Positions 8,528 through 14,728 are shown, counted from the stretch's first letter. The stretch: 15,063 nt of DNA from Prevotella sp. UBA4376 (GCA_002391185.1 DGRY01000183.1:3482-18544); one strand, 5' to 3'. The notes: generated from the letters alone by a model not told the origin. Made by a program: numbers and translations.

Positions 8528-8635
8528 ATTAATGTGGAATTTTGAATGTGGAATGTGGAATTAGTCGCCCTAAAGGGCGATTACTAATTAGTTATTTACA
8601 AATTATTATTCAATTATCAACCGAAGGTCATCGAC
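8528..8635 (+). repeat. Intergenic repeat copy B: AT-rich tract, palindrome, degenerate AACCGAAGGTCA word
   Basis: Part of the 367-base gap between the rpoN operon start and the phosphatase gene. The tract GTGGAATTTTGAATGTGGAA and its near-repeats precede a perfect hairpin: TCGCCC 8565-8570, loop TAAA, GGGCGA 8575-8580. TTACTAATTAG follows, then a degenerate copy of the GAACCAAAGGTCAC word at 8618-8631. The block order matches copy A at 2154-2246. Confidence 0.55.
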
Positions 8636-8749
8636 TGAGCAGATGCTGTCAACGGACTTGGTGCATCTGTGTAAGCGAAGGAGGTAATCTTCAATAGCGA
8701 TGCAACTGCATCGCGCATGCCGAGTGCCAGTAAATTCACGGCTTAGTCG
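8632..8749 (+). other. Possible multi-hairpin element upstream of the phosphatase gene
   Basis: A closing stem can form between CGACTGAGC (8632-8640) and GCTTAGTCG (8741-8749), nine pairs with one G-T wobble. Inside it lie AGATGC/GCATCT (8641-8646 with 8662-8667), GAAG/CTTC (8677-8680 with 8689-8692) and the perfect GCGATGCA/TGCATCGC (8697-8704 with 8707-8714). No promoter or T-run marks it as an RNA gene. Short stems are common by chance, so confidence is low. Confidence 0.3.
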
Positions 8750-8800
8750 CAAAAATACGAAAAAACTGGTGCAAGGGTAAAAGAATTGCAAAAAAATATT

Positions 8801-8808
8801 TATCTTTG
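8801..8808 (+). promoter_or_regulatory. -7 box of the histidine phosphatase gene
   Basis: TATCTTTG matches the Bacteroidetes -7 consensus TAnnTTTG and would give a start near 8813 and a leader of about 30 bases before the ATG at 8844. No good TTTG lies at the expected -33 distance, so only half the promoter is visible. Confidence 0.55.
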
Positions 8809-8843
8809 CCTTTACCTAAAATTAAACACGTCTTTTAAAAAAA

Positions 8844-10130
8844 ATGAAAAGAAACCTATTTGTGATTACTTTGCTTGCTCTCTCTCTGACAGCAGGGGCT
8901 CAGCAGGCACGTAAAGATTTTAAAGCCGACAGAAACCTCTCGGCAAGTAACTATTTGGCTTATCCTGGTCCGCTTCAGGCAAAACTTACTGCAGCCCCAA
9001 AGGGCTATGAGCCTTTCTATCTAAGCCATTATGGCCGTCATGGCAGTCGTTGGCTTATTGGCGATAGAGATTATAATCGCCCTGTGAATATTCTGGCTAA
9101 AGCCGACTCTCTTGGTAAGCTTACAGCTAAGGGTAAAGACGTGTTGCACAAGCTCACTCTGTTGCGTGATGCAGCTTATAAGCGTGATGGCGAGTTAACT
9201 CTCCTGGGTGCTCAACAGCACAAGGGAATAGCAAAGCGCATGATTCAGAATTTCCCTGAGATTTTCAAGGGTAAGACAAATGTTGATGCAAAGAGTACTG
9301 TTGTTATCCGTTGTATCCTGAGTATGGAGAATGCTCTTCAGCAGATGCTTGTGATGAACCCAGAATTGCAGATTCGTCATGACGCCAGCTATCACGATAT
9401 GTATTATATGAACCAAAGCGACACAGCTCTTGAACATCGCAAGGTTACTCCTGAGGCTCGTAAGGCTCTTGACGCCTTCAACAAGAAGCATCAGCATCCT
9501 GAGCGTGTGATGCGTTTGTTGTTCAACGACGATAACTATTGGCAGAACGAGATAAAAGCTAACGACCTTTACAAGGTGATTTATAAGCAGGCTGGAAACT
9601 TGCAGAGCACCGAACTACGTCACGATTTCACACTCTACGACCTGTTTACCGATGACGAGATTTACGACCTGTGGGTGCAGGATAATGCATGGTGGTATGT
9701 TGCATACGGTCCATCACCTTTGAATGGCGGCACGCAACCTTATTCTCAGCGCAACCTTCTGCGTAAGATTATCAGCGAGGCTGACAGCTGTATTCAGTTG
9801 AAGCATCCAGGAGCAACCCTTCGCTATGGTCACGACACAATGGTGATGCCTCTCACCTGTTTGCTCGACCTTGATGGTATGGGCAAGCAGATTACCGACT
9901 TTGAGCAGCTCGACAAGGAAGGTTGGCGCAACTATCGTATCTTCCCAATGGCTTGCAACATTCAGTTTGTGTTCTATCGTCCTGTAAATGGTAAGGGCGA
10001 CATCCTTTTCAAGGTGTTGAGAAACGAGAATGAAGCTACCTTGCCTATCAAGGCTGTTACAGGTCCTTATTATCGTTGGCAAGACTTCAAGAATTATTTC
10101 CTCAAGAAGCTTGACGCATACGAGAAGTAA
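8844..10130 (+). CDS. Secreted histidine-type (acid) phosphatase
   Basis: This 428-residue protein has a signal peptide cleaved after AGA (residue 19, before Gln), so it is periplasmic or outer-membrane-linked. It is a clade 2 histidine phosphatase. The catalytic motif YGRHGSR is at residues 63-69 with nucleophile His66 and phosphate-binding Arg65 and Arg69, and the proton-donor motif GHD is at 329-331 (His330, Asp331). The enzyme would hydrolyse phosphate monoesters, plausibly phytate or sugar phosphates. The HD donor is of the acid phosphatase/phytase type; Bacteroides MINPP-type enzymes, as I recall them, use a Glu donor (HAE), so I do not call this MINPP. The ATG follows an A-rich leader, normal for this phylum. 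It is transcribed alone and flanked by repeat-rich gaps. The substrate cannot be read from the sequence. Confidence 0.9.
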   Translation: MKRNLFVITLLALSLTAGAQQARKDFKADRNLSASNYLAYPGPLQAKLTAAPKGYEPFYLSHYGRHGSRWLIGDRDYNRPVNILAKADSLGKLTAKGKDVLHKLTLLRDAAYKRDGELTLLGAQQHKGIAKRMIQNFPEIFKGKTNVDAKSTVVIRCILSMENALQQMLVMNPELQIRHDASYHDMYYMNQSDTALEHRKVTPEARKALDAFNKKHQHPERVMRLLFNDDNYWQNEIKANDLYKVIYKQAGNLQSTELRHDFTLYDLFTDDEIYDLWVQDNAWWYVAYGPSPLNGGTQPYSQRNLLRKIISEADSCIQLKHPGATLRYGHDTMVMPLTCLLDLDGMGKQITDFEQLDKEGWRNYRIFPMACNIQFVFYRPVNGKGDILFKVLRNENEATLPIKAVTGPYYRWQDFKNYFLKKLDAYEK

Positions 10131-10133
10131 TGT

Positions 10134-10185
10134 TTAATTTGGAATGTTTAATGTGTAATTTGTCGGCTACGCCGATTAATTAATG
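10134..10185 (+). repeat. Intergenic repeat copy C
   Basis: Directly after the phosphatase stop codon, AT-rich words (TTTAATTTGGAATG, TTTAATGTGTAATTTG) lead into the hairpin TCGGC 10163-10167, loop TAC, GCCGA 10171-10175, followed by TTAATTAATG. It has the same architecture as copies A and B with different arm sequence. It faces copy D (10301-10356), which is inverted. Confidence 0.5.
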
Positions 10186-10203
10186 ATTGAATTCTAAATT
10201 CTT

Positions 10204-10245
10204 ATCAAGTTACTATGTTGGTTAATACAAGCATAGTAACTTGAT
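10204..10245 (+). other. Stem-loop with 14-bp perfect arms
   Basis: ATCAAGTTACTATG (10204-10217) pairs exactly with CATAGTAACTTGAT (10232-10245) around a 14-base loop. It is 74 bases after the phosphatase stop. No T-run follows on either strand, so it is not a typical intrinsic terminator; it may protect a 3' end or be a repeat remnant. Confidence 0.6.
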
Positions 10246-10300
10246 TATAACCATTAAAAAAATATGAAACAGAAACAATTTGTTCATCATTAAATAACTC

Positions 10301-10356
10301 AACATCGCACATCGTGCGACTAATTGCACATTTCACATTCGTAATTACACATTCAT
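10301..10356 (-). repeat. Intergenic repeat copy D (inverted relative to C)
   Basis: Read on the - strand, the AT-rich words TGAATGTGTAATTACG and AATGTGAAATGTGCAATTAG lead into the hairpin TCGCAC, loop GAT, GTGCGA (10319-10305). It has the same layout as copies A-C but opposite orientation to C, so C and D form an inverted pair around about 115 bases. Confidence 0.5.
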
Positions 10357-10363
10357 AATAGTG

Positions 10364-10396
10364 CATCCTAAACGCATCCTAAGACCATCCAAAAGG
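10364..10396 (+). repeat. Three tandem 11-base units
   Basis: CATCCTAAACG, CATCCTAAGAC and CATCCAAAAGG follow one another without gaps; the first five bases (CATCC) are identical and the rest drifts. The 11-base period is close to one helical turn. Function unknown. Confidence 0.6.
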
Positions 10397-10451
10397 CTTA
10401 TAAAAGCGTAAAAAATATCACATTATAACAAAAAAGTTTTACGTTCTATAT

Positions 10452-10489
10452 TACTGCTTAAAAACGGATTAACTAAGCAGTATTTTTTT
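10452..10489 (+). terminator. Weak terminator-like hairpin with T-run
   Basis: TACTGCTTA (10452-10460) pairs exactly with TAAGCAGTA (10474-10482) around 13 bases and is followed by seven T (10483-10489). The stem is AT-rich and lies 320 bases after the phosphatase stop, so it may end an extended 3' region or an unannotated RNA. Its right arm overlaps a second possible stem, AACTAAG/CTTAGTT (10471-10477 with 10490-10496). Confidence 0.4.
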
Positions 10490-10609
10490 CTTAGTTAGCC
10501 CGTAATTTTTTTCTAACTGGGAAACAAAAATTAGCTACTTATTACCCTTTTTCTAAGAACCAAGGCATCGTAGAAAAACCTTAACAAGACCAGAACAAAT
10601 ATATAAGAC

Positions 10610-10631
10610 GTAATCAAGAATTCTTGATTAC
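10610..10631. promoter_or_regulatory. Perfect 22-bp palindrome
   Basis: The half-site GTAATCAAGAA (10610-10620) is followed immediately by its exact reverse complement, with no spacer. This form suits a dimeric DNA-binding protein better than an RNA hairpin, which would need a loop. On the - strand it sits just upstream of TATATTTG (10603-10596), a possible -7 box, but no gene follows there. Operator function is inference. Confidence 0.45.
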
Positions 10632-10689
10632 ATATACACTTGAAACGTGAATAGATGAAAAACCGTAAATTGTCGAAAAATATAGGGTG

Positions 10690-11184
10690 TTAGAAGTTGT
10701 CGTCTTGATTCTTTATCTTCAAATAAAACTTATATAGTTTTTTTCCTATTTTATCTTTTTTGAAAGTTCTTTCATGGTTCATAGGTGTCATAGAAAGCCT
10801 GATCTTTGAAATTCCGTTTTTAATTATTTCAAACTGTTCTGGTGTGATTTTGAACTGGGCTGTAGAATATATTTCTGTTATAGGTATCACGATGCTTCCA
10901 GATATAATACCGGCAGAACTACTTCCATTGGCTAAAGATACACCATATAGAGTTATTACATCATTGTTGAAAGTACGTATTTTCATAGTTGGTTCATTTA
11001 AGAAATTCATTCTGTCAGAACGTACTGTTGCGATAATATAATACGATGCTTCTTGTTTAGTTACACTATATTTCATATAACATCCTTGGGCTGCAAGTGG
11101 TTTATATGAATAGCTTACAGTTTGTGCTTTAATGCTTGTGCATAAGAATACTAATAAAACAATAATAAAGTTTATTTTTTTCAT
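10690..11184 (-). CDS. Small secreted protein of unknown function
   Basis: I do not recognise this protein. From the ATG at 11182-11184 it has 164 residues: a signal peptide MKKINFIIVLLVFLCTSIKA cleaved before Gln21, then a beta-rich body (SYYIIATVRSD, ITLYGVSLANGSSSAGIISG, SIVIPITEIYSTAQFKI) and a Lys-rich tail. The alternating hydrophobic pattern suggests a small beta-sandwich. There is no second membrane segment or lipobox. A longer frame begins with TTG at 11220, but this TTG is the end of the -7 box TATATTTG, and the signal peptide fits only the inner ATG. The gene is AT-rich and rich in Lys, Ile and Asn compared with the housekeeping operon. It is divergent from the barrel protein gene at 11396. 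Confidence 0.7.
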   Translation of the reverse strand: MKKINFIIVLLVFLCTSIKAQTVSYSYKPLAAQGCYMKYSVTKQEASYYIIATVRSDRMNFLNEPTMKIRTFNNDVITLYGVSLANGSSSAGIISGSIVIPITEIYSTAQFKITPEQFEIIKNGISKIRLSMTPMNHERTFKKDKIGKKLYKFYLKIKNQDDNF

Positions 11185-11217
11185 ATACAAATGCTTAAAT
11201 GTCATAGATTTATGATG

Positions 11218-11225
11218 CAAATATA
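11218..11225 (-). promoter_or_regulatory. -7 box of the small secreted-protein gene
   Basis: TATATTTG on the - strand (11225-11218) matches TAnnTTTG and gives a start near 11212, about 28 bases before the ATG at 11184. No TTTG is seen at the -33 distance. Confidence 0.55.
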
Positions 11226-11337
11226 CTTTTTTCTAATAAAGGAAGGCTTAGTATAGAATATAAAATATATTAAAAATATAATTTTAGTGGCTTAAGTTTA
11301 AATATGGGTCGTTAGGTACTTTTTTCATATATATCTA

Positions 11338-11367
11338 TTGAGGTGTAGATAAAAATATATATTTTTG
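11338..11367 (+). promoter_or_regulatory. Bacteroidetes-type promoter of the outer-membrane barrel gene
   Basis: TTG (11338-11340) as -33 and TATTTTTG (11360-11367) as -7 are separated by 19 bases. Transcription would start near 11372, about 24 bases before the ATG at 11396. Together with the - strand box at 11218-11225 it makes the 211-base gap a divergent promoter region. Confidence 0.75.
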
Positions 11368-11395
11368 TAGTGCGAAAACAAATAATTAACTTTAT

Positions 11396-12190
11396 ATGAG
11401 AAAAATAACTATTTTATTAGCCGCTATTATGCTATCTCTTTCTGCTGTGGCTCAGCAAGAACCACATACTTGGAAGATTATACCTCAAGTGGGATTAACA
11501 GCAAGTAAGTTTAATAAAGACGCAACGATGAGGCTTGCTTTTGTTTTACTATATGGTTATGCCCCCTATAATTATGATGGCAATTATGATAATAATGAGA
11601 GTTATTATTCACCTGATGGAAGTGGATCGCCATTTTATTTTTCACAAAGCAAAGCAAAATCCGGTTTTACGATAGGTGCTGAGGCTCAATACCAATTTAA
11701 TAAGATTTTTGGTTTGTCGGTAGGTGCGTTTTATGCCCAACAAGGTGTGAAATGGAATCTCAAGGGATTTAAAGAGGATATAAAAGGAACTGATATAAAT
11801 GGTGAAGAGAAGATTTTTTATCAAATTGCCTTCAAGGATAATTTTTTCCTAAACTACAACACGTTAGATATTCCTATTTTGGCTAATTTCTATGTATGGA
11901 AAGGTCTTGCATTAAAGGCAGGTCTTGAACCTCAGATTACTTTGAACCAGAAGGTAAATGGTGAATATGTTATTGATATAGACGGAACAGAAAGCGTTGG
12001 AAATGCTAGTGAATATAATTTGTGTTTGTTGGGATTAAGCCTTCCTGTAGGTGTAAGTTACGAATATAATAATGTTATTTTTGACCTGCGTTATCATTTG
12101 GGATTAACTAATATTGAAAATAATAATGCTTATTATAATACAGATCATCGTTCACAAATGCTCACATTAACCGTCGGATATAAATTATAA
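11396..12190 (+). CDS. Outer-membrane beta-barrel (porin family) protein
   Basis: This 264-residue protein has a signal peptide MRKITILLAAIMLSLSAVA, cleaved before Gln20. The mature part alternates short hydrophobic strands with polar loops: WKIIPQVGLTASKF, SGFTIGAEAQYQFN, IFGLSVGAFYAQQGVKW, TLDIPILANFYVWKGLALKAGLEPQITL, LPVGVSYEYNNVIFDLRYHLGL and a final strand SQMLTLTVGYKL. This matches OMP_b-brl-type small barrels of Bacteroidetes, which sit in the outer membrane; pore or adhesion roles are not distinguishable. The loop at residues of about 53-80 is unusually Tyr/Asn/Asp-rich (YNYDGNYDNNESYYSPDG) and may be surface exposed. The start is fixed by the promoter and signal peptide. The gene is AT-rich like its divergent neighbour, and I see no function shared by the two. 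Confidence 0.82.
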   Translation: MRKITILLAAIMLSLSAVAQQEPHTWKIIPQVGLTASKFNKDATMRLAFVLLYGYAPYNYDGNYDNNESYYSPDGSGSPFYFSQSKAKSGFTIGAEAQYQFNKIFGLSVGAFYAQQGVKWNLKGFKEDIKGTDINGEEKIFYQIAFKDNFFLNYNTLDIPILANFYVWKGLALKAGLEPQITLNQKVNGEYVIDIDGTESVGNASEYNLCLLGLSLPVGVSYEYNNVIFDLRYHLGLTNIENNNAYYNTDHRSQMLTLTVGYKL

Positions 12191-12259
12191 CAAAAGTTCT
12201 GCTACGCTTGCGAAGATAGAAATCAAAGTTTCTCTGGTGAACCAAAGGTCACCTATTAT
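12191..12259. repeat. Convergent gap with second exact copy of GAACCAAAGGTCAC
   Basis: The 69-base gap between the barrel gene (+) and the symporter gene (-) contains two small inverted repeats, AGAAA/TTTCT (12218-12222 with 12229-12233) and GGTGA/TCACC (12236-12240 with 12249-12253). The second overlaps an exact copy of GAACCAAAGGTCAC at 12239-12252, also found at 2233-2246. There is no clear terminator for either gene. Confidence 0.5.
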
Positions 12260-13684
12260 CTATTCTTCCCAGCAATCAAGATCGCTTTCTATTTCTGGTA
12301 TTTGTTTCCTGTTGAAAGTGGGGCTCTTGATGCCTTTGCGTTTCTGGTTTATATAGTCATCGAGCAGGAAGAAACAATGTTTGCCAAGCATCACAATGGC
12401 TATCAGGTTACAAAGGGTTACCAAGCCCATGAACAAATCTCCAAGACTCCATGCCAGTTCAAGACTTGCTATGGCTCCAAAATAAACCATTACGGCTCCA
12501 TTCATTAGTCGAAGAAGGAAAAGCCATATTTTTTTATTTGACAGAAATCGCACGTTCATCTCGCCATAGGTGTAGTTGCCTATGATGCTGCTGAAAGCAA
12601 AAAGGAATATGGCTATCGCGACAAAAGTGGTTCCAAGGTTTCCTACCTGACTTTGCAAGGCATTCTGTGTGAGCTGTATTCCACCCATTTCAGGCGTTTC
12701 ATAAACTCCACTCAGAAGAATGATAAATGCCGTGCAACTACAGATGAGAAGTGTGTCGGTGAACACACCTAAAGCCTGTACGAGTCCTTGTTTTACAGGG
12801 TGGCTCACATCTGCTGAAGCTGCAATATTTGGTGCACTTCCTTCTCCTGCCTCATTAGAGAAAAGTCCCCTTTTAATGCCATTCATCATTGTTGCTCCAA
12901 GGGTGCCACCTGCAAACTGTTCAATGCCGAACGCATTTTCGAAGATTACCTTCATAACATGAGGAATTGCCGAGATATTGGTGCAGATTATGAACAGAGC
13001 TAATAGAATATACAGAACAGCCATTATGGGCACAAGGATTCCACTTATTCTGGCAATGCGCTGAATACCACCGAAAACACAAAGAACAGAAAGCACAACA
13101 AGAACAATTCCCATAATAGAAGGATTAATTCCGAAAGCTTTGTCTATTGCGCTACAAATGGTGTTGCTTTGTATTGAAATATAAGCCATGGAGAAAGTGA
13201 TAGTTATGAGCACTGCAAATACTCTTGCCATCCACTTGGAATGTAGTCCATACCAGATGTAATAGGCTGGTCCTCCGATGAAGTGTTTTCCATGTTTTCG
13301 TTTGTATAGTTGTGCAAGAGTTGACTCCACAAAGGCTGTTGCAGAACCAAGTAATGCAATTATCCACATCCAGAAAACAGAGCCTGGGCCTCCCACGGCA
13401 ATAGCTGTGGCAACACCAGCAAGATTACCTGTTCCCACACGCGAAGCTATGCTCACGGCAAATGCCTGAAAAGAAGAGATGTGGTGTTCGCCATCTTTCT
13501 TCACTCCGTCGCCTAACAAACGCACCATTTCGCCAATCATCCTAAACTGCACTCCTTTAGTTTTGAAAGTGAACCAAAGAGCACATGCAATAAGTGCACC
13601 AATGATGATATAGCTCCATAGAATGTCGTTAACTCCTGTTATAGCTTGATTTAATGTACCGTTTGCTGCAAAAATATCTTCCAT
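12260..13684 (-). CDS. AGCS family alanine/glycine:sodium symporter
   Basis: Transporters of this family take up alanine, glycine or related amino acids with Na+ across the inner membrane. From the ATG at 13684 the protein has 474 residues, normal for the family, with about 10-11 membrane segments. Signatures: VGTGNLAGVATAIAVGGPG and the family motif PGSVFWMW at residues 100-107, FIGGPAYYIWYG, and GLFSNEAGEGSAPNIAASA, which carries conserved transport-site residues. The C-terminal tail is polar and acidic (PEIESDLDCWEE). A nine-codon longer frame starts with TTG at 13711, but this lies in the -7 box TATTTTTG, so it was rejected. The gene is divergent from the fic gene and convergent with the barrel gene. 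The exact substrate is not determined by the sequence. Confidence 0.93.
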   Translation of the reverse strand: MEDIFAANGTLNQAITGVNDILWSYIIIGALIACALWFTFKTKGVQFRMIGEMVRLLGDGVKKDGEHHISSFQAFAVSIASRVGTGNLAGVATAIAVGGPGSVFWMWIIALLGSATAFVESTLAQLYKRKHGKHFIGGPAYYIWYGLHSKWMARVFAVLITITFSMAYISIQSNTICSAIDKAFGINPSIMGIVLVVLSVLCVFGGIQRIARISGILVPIMAVLYILLALFIICTNISAIPHVMKVIFENAFGIEQFAGGTLGATMMNGIKRGLFSNEAGEGSAPNIAASADVSHPVKQGLVQALGVFTDTLLICSCTAFIILLSGVYETPEMGGIQLTQNALQSQVGNLGTTFVAIAIFLFAFSSIIGNYTYGEMNVRFLSNKKIWLFLLRLMNGAVMVYFGAIASLELAWSLGDLFMGLVTLCNLIAIVMLGKHCFFLLDDYINQKRKGIKSPTFNRKQIPEIESDLDCWEE

Positions 13685-13708
13685 GTAAGTATTGTTGTTG
13701 TGATGCTG

Positions 13709-13716
13709 CAAAAATA
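13709..13716 (-). promoter_or_regulatory. -7 box of the symporter gene
   Basis: TATTTTTG on the - strand (13716-13709) matches TAnnTTTG; start would be near 13703, about 20 bases before the ATG at 13684. No good -33 TTTG is visible. Confidence 0.55.
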
Positions 13717-13765
13717 CTCTTTTTTTCTGTAATGAGGCTTTAAAAGCTCTATAATCCTCCTATAA

Positions 13766-13797
13766 TTTGTCTATATTGGTAAAATTACCTATATTTG
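13766..13797 (+). promoter_or_regulatory. Bacteroidetes-type promoter of the fic gene
   Basis: TTTG (13766-13769) and TATATTTG (13790-13797) are separated by 20 bases, a full match to the consensus. Start would be near 13802, leaving a 16-base leader (ending in TTAAAAAA) before the ATG at 13818. This rules out the TTG at 13767, which is inside the -33 box. Confidence 0.78.
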
Positions 13798-13817
13798 CCT
13801 TAGTTTTGATTAAAAAA

Positions 13818-14600
13818 ATGTCGAGACCTATGAAGAATTTGAATGAACGTGCACACATTGTATCACCAGTTCTTGAAGTTTTGCGTGAACAGAAAGAAAT
13901 GAAATTGAAGGGCGGTATATATCATCGCACGCAGATAGATCTTACGTATAATTCAAACCATATAGAAGGTAGTAGGTTGACACACGATCAAACTCGTTAT
14001 ATCTTTGAAACAAATACCATTGGCGTTACTGATAAATCGGTAAATGTTGATGATGTTGTTGAAACGGTAAACCACTTCCAATGTATCGATTTTATTATTG
14101 ATCATGCTGAGGAAGAACTATCAGAAGAGCTGATAAAAAAACTTCATCAACTGTTGAAACAAGGCACATCAGACAGTCGTAAAGACTGGTTTCGTGTAGG
14201 CGATTATAAACAGTTGCCTAATGAGGTAGGAGGCTTGGAAACTTGCGCACCAGAAATGGTGCATGAGCAAATGGAATTGTTGCTTACGGAATATAACAGC
14301 AAGCAAAATAAAAAGTTCGAAGACATTCTTGATTTCCACCAACGCTTTGAAAGCATTCATCCTTTTCAGGATGGAAATGGAAGGGTGGGCAGACTAATAA
14401 TGTTCAAAGAGTGTCTTGCCAATGGATATGTACCATTTATTATTACCGATGAAATAAAAATGTTTTATTATCGTGGTCTTAGAGAATGGGGACATATCAA
14501 CGGCTACCTTCTTGACACTTGTCTGTCGGCACAGGATGATTACAAAGCCTTGCTCGATTATTTTAGAGTGAAATGGCGCGAAGCAAGCTCCGCTATTTAA
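13818..14600 (+). CDS. Fic domain protein (class II, self-inhibited AMP-transferase)
   Basis: Fic enzymes usually transfer AMP from ATP to Ser, Thr or Tyr of target proteins. From the ATG at 13818 the protein has 260 residues. The catalytic loop HPFQDGNGRVGR has the full consensus HPFxDGNGRxxR (His181 is the catalytic base, Arg192 the last conserved residue). The N-terminal part has SNHIEG (Ser46 to Gly51, Glu50), which fits the inhibitory motif (S/T)xxxE(G/N) placed before the Fic core. That defines class II Fic proteins, where Glu blocks productive ATP binding. A beta-hairpin flap region (KQLPNEVGGLETCAP) precedes the active site. No separate antitoxin gene is adjacent, which fits an internal inhibitor. 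The target is unknown. A 17-codon longer TTG frame was rejected because it starts in the -33 box. Met22 of that longer frame (ATG at 13830) is a second possible start. Confidence 0.93.
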   Translation: MSRPMKNLNERAHIVSPVLEVLREQKEMKLKGGIYHRTQIDLTYNSNHIEGSRLTHDQTRYIFETNTIGVTDKSVNVDDVVETVNHFQCIDFIIDHAEEELSEELIKKLHQLLKQGTSDSRKDWFRVGDYKQLPNEVGGLETCAPEMVHEQMELLLTEYNSKQNKKFEDILDFHQRFESIHPFQDGNGRVGRLIMFKECLANGYVPFIITDEIKMFYYRGLREWGHINGYLLDTCLSAQDDYKALLDYFRVKWREASSAI

Positions 14601-14728
14601 TATTGAATAATGAATATTGAACCAACAGGCAGAGAAAACAAACTAATTCAAAAGAAACTGAAAAATTAACTCACTGAAGTTTCGTAAGTGAATATACTCT
14701 GTATTTTTCTCTTAATATAAAAGAAAAT

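Larger units (their letters stand above)
10131..10689. other. 559-bp gene-free region rich in inverted repeats
   Basis: No credible gene lies between the phosphatase and the convergent small secreted-protein gene. From left to right the region holds repeat copy C, a 14-bp-arm stem-loop (10204-10245), inverted repeat copy D, three 11-base tandem units (10364-10396), a CGTAAAA/TTTTACG inverted repeat (10407-10413 with 10437-10443), overlapping alternative hairpins (10452-10518) and a perfect 22-bp palindrome (10610-10631). The base composition is strongly AT-rich. It could be a scar of mobile elements or the site of an unannotated small RNA. Confidence 0.6.

Noticed and set aside
8632..8749. 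Cloverleaf-like fold as a tRNA or tmRNA gene.
   Set aside because: No T-arm consensus (GGTTCRA), no CCA end and wrong stem lengths.
8844..10130. Naming the histidine phosphatase a multiple inositol-polyphosphate phosphatase (MINPP).
   Set aside because: The proton-donor motif is GHD (330-331), not HAE, so only the general histidine acid phosphatase call is supported.
10263..10292. Nine-codon frame MKQKQFVHH with an A-rich leader.
   Set aside because: Too short, no promoter, no following gene that it could attenuate; it lies within repeat-rich non-coding DNA.
10364..10396. Tandem CATCC units as a CRISPR array.
   Set aside because: Units are 11 bases with no spacers and no cas genes are present.
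10596..10603. TATATTTG on the - strand as a promoter.
   Set aside because: No -33 box at the right distance and no gene downstream; kept only as context for the palindrome at 10610-10631.
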